Made by a program: the position numbers and the translations under genes. A stretch of 64,000 bases of DNA from Thermoleophilia bacterium (lineage in GTDB: Bacteria; Actinomycetota; Thermoleophilia; Miltoncostaeales; Miltoncostaeaceae). The DNA is taken from assembly GCA_017882545.1 (NCBI GenBank), contig JADGPG010000082.1:25374-89373 (forward strand), in the 5' to 3' direction. The notes below the pieces were generated by a model. It searched no databases, was not told the origin of the DNA, and saw only the letters and a list, made by a program, of their open reading frames with translations. This document shows, in pieces, positions 58,688-64,000 of this stretch. Each line of letters opens with the position of its first letter. Position 1 is the stretch's first letter.

Positions 58688-61237
58688 ATGAACGGACGCG
58701 TGCTCGGGCGCGGGACGTCCAAAGGTGACCTGCTGCTGATCTCCGGATTCGTGAACGCGATCGTGATCAGCGCAGTCGCGGGGCTGGCGCCAAGCCAGGC
58801 CGTCTCCGACGGCATCATCGCCGGGTGTGCCCTGGTGGCTGCGGGCGCGTGGATTTGGCGCGCAGCCCATGCGAGTTCCCGGGGGAGCATCACCTGGATG
58901 ATCTTCGCCGCCGGCTTCAGCAGTTGGGGGGTCGCCGAGACGATCTGGTTCGGCTACGACCTGTTCGGGGGTGGCGACCCGCCCCAGCCGTCCATGGCGG
59001 ATCTGTTTTACGTGCTGGGCTACGTGCTGATGGCGATCGGTCTCTTGCGCCTGGTCGTCGTCCGCGGCCGCCCCGCTGCCCGCGCGTCGGCCCTTGATGC
59101 GCTCGCGCTCACCATCGCCGCCGGGACGATCCTGGTACAGCTCGAACTCCTGGCGCCGAACATCTTCCGCAACGGCGTAAATGCGGCCGACACCCTGGCG
59201 ATCGTCTACGCGATTCTCGACGTTCCGCTGCTCGGCGGCATCGCGTGGCTGATGCTGTCGCCCGGCCGTCGTGGCGCGCCGCTGGCGCTGCTCATCGGTG
59301 CCTTTGGGGTGATGTACATGGCCGACCTCGCATATGCGCTTGGCAACCTCTATTACGGCGCGGGCATCCGGGTCAGCAGCTTCGCCTATCCGATGGCGTA
59401 CCTGCTCGCCGCCGGTGCGGCCGTGCATCCGGACACCGTGCGGCTCGACGAGCCGAATCCCGCCGTCGCTGAGGACGACCACGCGACCCGTCTGGTGTTC
59501 CTGGCGATCGCCCTCGTGACACCGGCGTCGCTGCAGCTGTTCGCACCGCTGCTCGGGCTGCCACCGCTCGGCGTGGCGGGCGCCGTCGTGACGATTTCGG
59601 TGAGCGTCGTGATCCTCGTGCGCATGGCACGCCTGTTGAAGGACAACAACCGCGCACGGGCTCGGGCACGCGAGGCCCACGAAAGCCTGCACCGCCAGGC
59701 GACGCGGGACCACCTGACCGGGCTGTACAACCGGGGCTGGGCCGTGGACTATCTCGAAGAGCTACTGCGGGGCGAGCACGGCGAGGGCCAGTTCGCGCTG
59801 CTGTACATCGACCTGGACGGATTCAAGCTCATCAATGACGACCTCGGGCACGATGCCGGCGACGAACTGCTGCGTCTCGTCGCCGAGCGACTCGAAGGCG
59901 GGGTCCGCGGGAGTGATGCGGTCGTGCGTTTGGGCGGCGACGAATTCATCGCCGTCTGCCCGCCGCCGATCTCCAGCGGCGACGCAGAAGTGTTGGCCGC
60001 CCGCCTCGTCGGGCTGTTGTCCGAGCGGTTCCAACTCGGGCCGAACGAGGTCAACGTGACCGCCAGCGTCGGCGTCCTGACCGCGACGTCCCATGCCGAC
60101 ATCGCGCCGGCCGACCTGCTTCGTGATGCGGACATCGCCCTCTACCGCGCCAAGGAGGTTCGCGGTACCTGGCGCGTGTTCAACGCGGGTATGCGTGCCC
60201 GCTCCGAGAACCGCCTGGAGATCCTGACGCACCTGCGGGGCGTGATCCGCAGCGGACGCCTGCGGGTCGTCTACCAGCCGATCGTCGATCTGGCCAGCGG
60301 ACGAGTCGAGGGTGTCGAGGCACTCGCCCGGCTGACGATGCCCGACGGACGCGAGATTCCGCCGCAGGTCTTCGTCGGCATCGCCGAATCCACGGGTGCC
60401 GCGGCCATGCTGGACGCGGCCGTGATCGCACGGGCGTTGGAGGACGTGCAGTGGCTGGATGGACGCATGCCGGTACCGGTGCGGATGTCGGTGAACCTGT
60501 CGGCGTCCGAGCTCGGCCACCCCGATCTGTGCGACACCATCCGGGAACTGCTCGACCAGCGGCGGCTCGATCCCGGACGGCTCGTACTGGAGGTGTCGGA
60601 GGCCGCGGTCGTGAGAGACCTCGAGACGGCGCGCGCCCAGCTTGGCGGTCTGCGGGCGCTCGGTGTCGGGATCGAGATTGACGACTTCGGGACCGGGTAC
60701 TCGTCGATGGCGTATCTGCACTCGCTGCCGATCACGGGCATCAAGATCGACCGCAGCTTTGTGCAGGGCGTGTTCATGGACCCCAACCAGGCGCTGATCA
60801 CCGAAGGCATGGTTCGGATGGGCAACGCCCTCGGTCTGCGGGTGGTGGGTGAGGGGATCGAGCAGTCGGCGCAGGCTGACCGCATGCGTGAGCTGGGGTG
60901 CGACGACGGTCAGGGGTACTTCTTCGGTCGGCCGATGGCGTTGGAAGCCATTCCGGGCTGTGTCGACGAGAAGGGCCAGCTGGTCGCGGGTCGGCGTCTA
61001 GGGGGCGCCGCCGGCGGCGGTCCCGTGGAGATGGTTGCCGGGTCCGTAGACGTACCACTCGCGGTCGCGAAGATCGCGGAACGTCGTAATTACCCGGCCG
61101 GGCTCGACGACGAGTTCGAAGAAGTGCCGCTCAACCGGGTGATCGGTCCACCAGCGATCCTGGACGATCCACTCGTCGCGAACAGTGATGACACCCCGCC
61201 GGCGCCCCGTGATCTCGATGGCATGGGGCACGCCTGA
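58688..61237 (+). CDS. Membrane GGDEF-EAL dual-domain c-di-GMP enzyme
   Basis: An 849-residue protein. Residues 15-310 hold about eight membrane helices, a likely sensor. The GGDEF domain (about 340-500) is intact: RLGGDEF at 416-420 with RGSD five residues earlier, the inhibitory site. The EAL domain (about 515-760) has VEALARL (Glu544), SVNLSASELG, EIDDFGTGYSSMAYL, GIKIDRSFVQG and GEGIEQ, so phosphodiesterase residues are complete. Both activities are possible. After about residue 760 the C-terminal 90 residues have no domain character and are antisense to the DUF6504 gene. ATG 58688 has GGAGG 5 nt upstream, better than ATG 58676. Confidence 0.92.
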   Translation: MNGRVLGRGTSKGDLLLISGFVNAIVISAVAGLAPSQAVSDGIIAGCALVAAGAWIWRAAHASSRGSITWMIFAAGFSSWGVAETIWFGYDLFGGGDPPQPSMADLFYVLGYVLMAIGLLRLVVVRGRPAARASALDALALTIAAGTILVQLELLAPNIFRNGVNAADTLAIVYAILDVPLLGGIAWLMLSPGRRGAPLALLIGAFGVMYMADLAYALGNLYYGAGIRVSSFAYPMAYLLAAGAAVHPDTVRLDEPNPAVAEDDHATRLVFLAIALVTPASLQLFAPLLGLPPLGVAGAVVTISVSVVILVRMARLLKDNNRARARAREAHESLHRQATRDHLTGLYNRGWAVDYLEELLRGEHGEGQFALLYIDLDGFKLINDDLGHDAGDELLRLVAERLEGGVRGSDAVVRLGGDEFIAVCPPPISSGDAEVLAARLVGLLSERFQLGPNEVNVTASVGVLTATSHADIAPADLLRDADIALYRAKEVRGTWRVFNAGMRARSENRLEILTHLRGVIRSGRLRVVYQPIVDLASGRVEGVEALARLTMPDGREIPPQVFVGIAESTGAAAMLDAAVIARALEDVQWLDGRMPVPVRMSVNLSASELGHPDLCDTIRELLDQRRLDPGRLVLEVSEAAVVRDLETARAQLGGLRALGVGIEIDDFGTGYSSMAYLHSLPITGIKIDRSFVQGVFMDPNQALITEGMVRMGNALGLRVVGEGIEQSAQADRMRELGCDDGQGYFFGRPMALEAIPGCVDEKGQLVAGRRLGGAAGGGPVEMVAGSVDVPLAVAKIAERRNYPAGLDDEFEEVPLNRVIGPPAILDDPLVANSDDTPPAPRDLDGMGHA

Positions 61238-61252
61238 CGGGGTGCAAATCAC
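60998..61252 (-). CDS. DUF6504-family protein downstream of imuB
   Basis: An 84-residue protein. VRDEWIVQDRWWTDHPVERHFFELV and VITTFRDLRDREWYVYG (shown in part) match DUF6504, a family I know from actinobacterial imuB/dnaE2 neighbourhoods, of unknown function. GTG 61252 overlaps the imuB stop as GTGA, so it is translated with imuB. 240 of its 255 bases are antisense to the end of the GGDEF-EAL gene. Its motif content and coupling argue that this strand is the real gene there. Confidence 0.75.
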   Translation of the reverse strand: MICTPSGVPHAIEITGRRRGVITVRDEWIVQDRWWTDHPVERHFFELVVEPGRVITTFRDLRDREWYVYGPGNHLHGTAAGGAP

Positions 61253-62457
61253 TCGCGCGGGTCGCGGTGTGACGAGATGTCGTAGGGGGCCAGTGCCCAT
61301 TGTCGCTCCGGAAGGTGTGACCAGGGCTCGAGCGCGATCGCGTGCATCACGGCGTTCTCTCCGAGCGCCGAACGTATCTGCGTGATGGCTTCCCCGGCGC
61401 GCTGGCGACGCTCGGCGTGCTCGGGTCGTTCAAGGGCCATTTGACGTGATGACTGGCCGCCGGACGCGTCGGCCCGGATGCGTAGCTCCGCCACCGGGGC
61501 GGTGATGCCACCGAGCGCACCGAGCGCCGCCAGCGCGATGCGGTCGGGGTCGGCGGTTGCCTCGCGCAGCGCGATCTCCTGCGACCAGGAGCCTCCGTCG
61601 GCGAGTCGCGCACGCAGCTGCAGCGTCCGTAGTGAGGTGCCGCGATCGCGTGCGGCATCAGCGAGCTCGACAATCAGGAGCCGCGCGGCAACCTCGATGG
61701 TGCCGAGGATGCCGATCGGCTCCTCGAACCGGCAATGGGCCTCGAGGGGCTCCGGAGGCCGCCGTGGGCGTAGCGGTGCATCGCCCTCGCCGCGGGCGAT
61801 GCACCAGGCGCGCAGTGCGTCGAACCCCATGCGTTCGAGGGCGGCGGCGCGCGGGAGAGCGGCCACCGCGCCGATCGTGCGGATGCCGACATCCCACAGT
61901 CCGTCGATGGCGACCTGCGGGAGCGGGAGTCGCCCGACCGGGAGCGGTGCGAGGAACGCCGCGACCTCCGGCTGCGCGACGATCAGCGGTAGGCGCGATT
62001 GTGCCTGCCGCGCCGCCTGCTGCGCGGCGAAGCGCGTCGGCGCGACGCCGATGCGCCCGTCCGCCCCGACCGGAAGAGCCGCCCGGACGCGGCGCAGCAG
62101 ATTGTCGCGTCCGCCGTGCAGGCGTGTCATCCCGGCATCATCGAAGCAGGCGGCGCCCGGTGTCGACGACTCGACGGCCGCTCCCAGCGCTTCCAGCCGG
62201 ACCAGGATCCGCTCATGGGCCTCGGCGACCGCATCGGGATCCGGCGCAATTAACACCAGGTCGGGGCAGCGTGCGATGGCCTCTCCGACACGCAGACCCG
62301 GACGCACCCCGCCGCCGCGGGCCGCCGGGGTGCACAGCCCGATCAGCTGCGGTCCCCCGGGCGCGGGTGCGAGGGCCGCGGGTGTGTCGCCGCCGACGCC
62401 TTCGGCCAGCATGGCCACGAGCAACGGAAAGCGGGGGAGGGAAATCGCAATGATCAT
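61249..62457 (-). CDS. imuB: ImuB-like Y-family polymerase homologue without catalytic acidic residues
   Basis: A 402-residue Y-family protein. It begins MIIAISLPRFPLLVAML, where DinB has DMDAFYASVE; the second catalytic segment SxDE is replaced by GAACFDDAGMTRLHGG. Loss of metal ligands is typical of ImuB, which acts as the beta-clamp adaptor of the DnaE2 mutasome. The helix-hairpin-helix region (VGIRTIGAVAALPRAAALERMG) and little-finger region are present. A frame of this length lacks the long C-terminal tail of some ImuB. The first three bases abut a LexA box, and the gene is coupled to DUF6504. Confidence 0.88.
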   Translation of the reverse strand: MIIAISLPRFPLLVAMLAEGVGGDTPAALAPAPGGPQLIGLCTPAARGGGVRPGLRVGEAIARCPDLVLIAPDPDAVAEAHERILVRLEALGAAVESSTPGAACFDDAGMTRLHGGRDNLLRRVRAALPVGADGRIGVAPTRFAAQQAARQAQSRLPLIVAQPEVAAFLAPLPVGRLPLPQVAIDGLWDVGIRTIGAVAALPRAAALERMGFDALRAWCIARGEGDAPLRPRRPPEPLEAHCRFEEPIGILGTIEVAARLLIVELADAARDRGTSLRTLQLRARLADGGSWSQEIALREATADPDRIALAALGALGGITAPVAELRIRADASGGQSSRQMALERPEHAERRQRAGEAITQIRSALGENAVMHAIALEPWSHLPERQWALAPYDISSHRDPRE

Positions 62458-62478
62458 CGAACATATGTTCGATGATCA
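62451..62478 (-). promoter_or_regulatory. LexA/SOS box in a 28-bp perfect palindrome abutting the imuB ATG
   Basis: The core CGAACATATGTTCG (62458-62471) touches the imuB ATG (62457). The symmetry extends to 28 bp because the first two imuB codons (ATG ATC) mirror GATCAT on the far side. A TTGACC -35 (62493-62488) is 17 nt from GAACAT (62470-62465), placing the start of transcription at the ATG. Confidence 0.88.
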
Positions 62479-62521
62479 CGCGGACCAGGTCAAGCGCCCC
62501 CGCGAATCCGACTGTCGGGGA

Positions 62522-64000
62522 TCAGCTGATCGCGTACGGCACGGTGACCAGCACCGCGCGCTCTTGGTCGACCAGGGCGCGCCGGATCAGCGCGGTGCGC
62601 TGGTTGTGCAGGAAGCGCCACTTCGCGACCACGATCTCCGGCACCACCAGTAGGCACACTGCGCTGGTGTCGGCGGAGGTGATGTCCCGCACGGCGGATG
62701 CGAGCGGACCACCCAGGTCGCGATACGGCGATTCGATGATCTCCAGGTGTACCGGTGCCGTCTCGCGCCATTCCTCGGCGGAGATGGCCGCACCCTCACT
62801 GCCGGCGACGTGGACCGCCGACGTGTCGCTGCCGGAGATTGCGATCGCGACGGCGGCCGCGTGGAGCGACGGCTGGTTGGCCTTGGCCATCGCCACCAGG
62901 CTGACCACGTGGTCGGCTTCCCACCACTGCCCGGCAATCGACTTCGGCATCTCAGCGACGGCGATCCGCGGCTGACGCAGCAGGCGGGCACGCAGGCTCC
63001 GGTATTGCCGCCATGCGCGGAACGCGGCGTGGGAGACGCGGCGGTTGTGGCTCGGCAGCACGACCAGCAGCTCGCCCGCGTCCTCACGGACCATGCGCCG
63101 CAGGTACGTCAGCACGCCATCGATGCCATCGCCGTCACGACGCGGGATCCGGGCGAGCGAGAGCCCGATGGTGTGATCGCGGCGCCACGCGTCGGAGACC
63201 GACTCCCAATCGCTGCGCAACCCGACAAACAGGCCCGTGACCGGAATGTTCCGTGCGATCAGCTTGGCCGTCTGGACGGCCGCGGCGGTGCCCTCATCGA
63301 CCCGGTCCACCAGCACGACGACGCCCGACGGTGCCTCATCGTGCGCGTGGGCGGCGTCCGGGGGCGCGTCCTTGAGCACCTCCACGCGCCGGTAATGACG
63401 ACCGACCAGCACCGACAGCACGACGATGATCGGAATCGTCACCGTCACCATCCACGCACCCTCGAAGAATTTGGTGCCGAGAATGATCACCAGCACAATG
63501 GCGGTGGCGACCGCCCCGATCGCATTGATGAAGACCTTGCCGGCCAGGCCGTGCCAGGCGGCACCCTCATGTCGCCTGCGCAGCCAGAAGCGGACCATCC
63601 CGGCCTGCGACAGGGTGAACGCGATGAAGACGCCGAGCAGGTACAGGTGGATGAGGTTGTTGACGTTGGCGTCGAACGCGATCAGCAGGACGCCGGAGAT
63701 CACCGCCAGCGCCGTCACGCCGTTCGAATACACGAGCCGGTCGCCGACAAACTGGAACAGTTTCGGGGCGTGGTTTCCCTGCGCCATCATTCCGATCAGC
63801 CGCGGGAATCCCTGGAAGGCGGTGTTGGCGGCCAGCACGAGGACGCCGAACGTGAAGATCTGGACCAGGTAGTAGCCGATCCTGGCGACCGGCGGGCCCT
63901 GCCACGCGGCCGCCGCCGCCTGGGAGAGCACCGAATCGGTCGTCGACGGCATCGCGTGAGTCTTGTAGGCCAGATACGTCACGCCCAAGAACAAAAACAC
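62522..64000 (-). CDS. APC-superfamily permease with long cytoplasmic tail (cut by window edge)
   Basis: At least 492 residues from the right edge to the stop at 62522; the N-terminus is outside. The visible membrane part (about 60-190) has FTFGVLVLAANTAFQGFPRLI, MMAQGNHAPKLFQFVGDRLVYSNG (shown in part) and IHLYLLGVFIAFTLSQAGMV, typical of APC amino-acid permeases of the large actinobacterial type. After LVGRHYRRVEVL the last 270 residues are hydrophilic, with two UspA-like halves (VVVLVDRVDEGTAAAVQTAK and ELLVVLPSH), as in permeases with cytoplasmic sensor tails. imuB begins 65 bp downstream on the same strand. Confidence 0.85.
   Translation of the reverse strand: MFLFLGVTYLAYKTHAMPSTTDSVLSQAAAAAWQGPPVARIGYYLVQIFTFGVLVLAANTAFQGFPRLIGMMAQGNHAPKLFQFVGDRLVYSNGVTALAVISGVLLIAFDANVNNLIHLYLLGVFIAFTLSQAGMVRFWLRRRHEGAAWHGLAGKVFINAIGAVATAIVLVIILGTKFFEGAWMVTVTIPIIVVLSVLVGRHYRRVEVLKDAPPDAAHAHDEAPSGVVVLVDRVDEGTAAAVQTAKLIARNIPVTGLFVGLRSDWESVSDAWRRDHTIGLSLARIPRRDGDGIDGVLTYLRRMVREDAGELLVVLPSHNRRVSHAAFRAWRQYRSLRARLLRQPRIAVAEMPKSIAGQWWEADHVVSLVAMAKANQPSLHAAAVAIAISGSDTSAVHVAGSEGAAISAEEWRETAPVHLEIIESPYRDLGGPLASAVRDITSADTSAVCLLVVPEIVVAKWRFLHNQRTALIRRALVDQERAVLVTVPYAIS

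Overview
The window is about 64 kb of high-GC bacterial chromosome with dense, short-spaced operons, many GTG/TTG starts and 1-4 base stop/start overlaps. Two LLM-family (F420-type) oxidoreductases, a split ImuB/DnaE2 mutagenesis system with a Gram-positive type LexA box, a DUF6504 gene beside imuB, and the block rpsT-murJ-lepA-hemW-hrcA-dnaJ-prmA-rsmE-HIT-phoH-ybeY-dgkA-era point to a deep-branching Actinomycetota (Thermoleophilia-like) or a Chloroflexota/Dormibacterota-type Terrabacterium. The exact phylum cannot be fixed from the sequence alone.

Layout. 1-850: amt-glnB ammonium module (minus strand, cut by the left edge). 1024-5362: exported serine hydrolase, sedolisin protease and two membrane-associated proteins of unknown function. 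5352-12656: a lone KAS-II, an MFS exporter, redox enzymes and small hypotheticals. 12701-29204: housekeeping block (leuS, holA, rpsT, murJ, lepA, hemW, hrcA, dnaJ, prmA, rsmE, HIT, phoH, ybeY, dgkA-PAP2 fusion, era). 29262-34580: a coupled operon deoC-like, hisIE, trpE, trpG, trpD, trpC. 34647-37238: tlpA-ccmH cytochrome c maturation pair, then a stand-alone trpB2 closed by a very strong hairpin. 37338-46564: c-di-GMP HD-GYP protein, DUF72, cupin, aldo/keto reductase, LLM enzyme, IscA-type Fe-S carrier, thiolase and a broken Rieske/FMN glutamate-synthase-like gene. 46680-49658: ABC exporter with two FtsX permeases. 49961-53008: a nonsense-interrupted lactonase-like gene, an ECF sigma factor with zinc-finger anti-sigma, and small genes. 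53050-62478: dnaE2, mntH, mntR, a GGDEF-EAL protein, DUF6504 and imuB. The right edge cuts an APC-type permease.

Most notable signals: (1) imuB and dnaE2, about 5 kb apart, each carry the same 14-bp LexA box directly abutting the ATG, with a TTG-based -35 at the same distance, which implies leaderless SOS mRNAs; (2) a recurrent TANNNT hexamer 6-10 nt before start codons suggests widespread leaderless transcription, and twice the first start codon opens a tiny ORF whose stop overlaps the next gene start; (3) a DeoC homologue in which all three catalytic residues are replaced; (4) apparent CTG initiation in at least two genes; (5) two genes interrupted by in-frame TAG codons, one of them also frameshifted in a run of seven G. 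No tRNA, rRNA, CRISPR array or insertion sequence was recognised.
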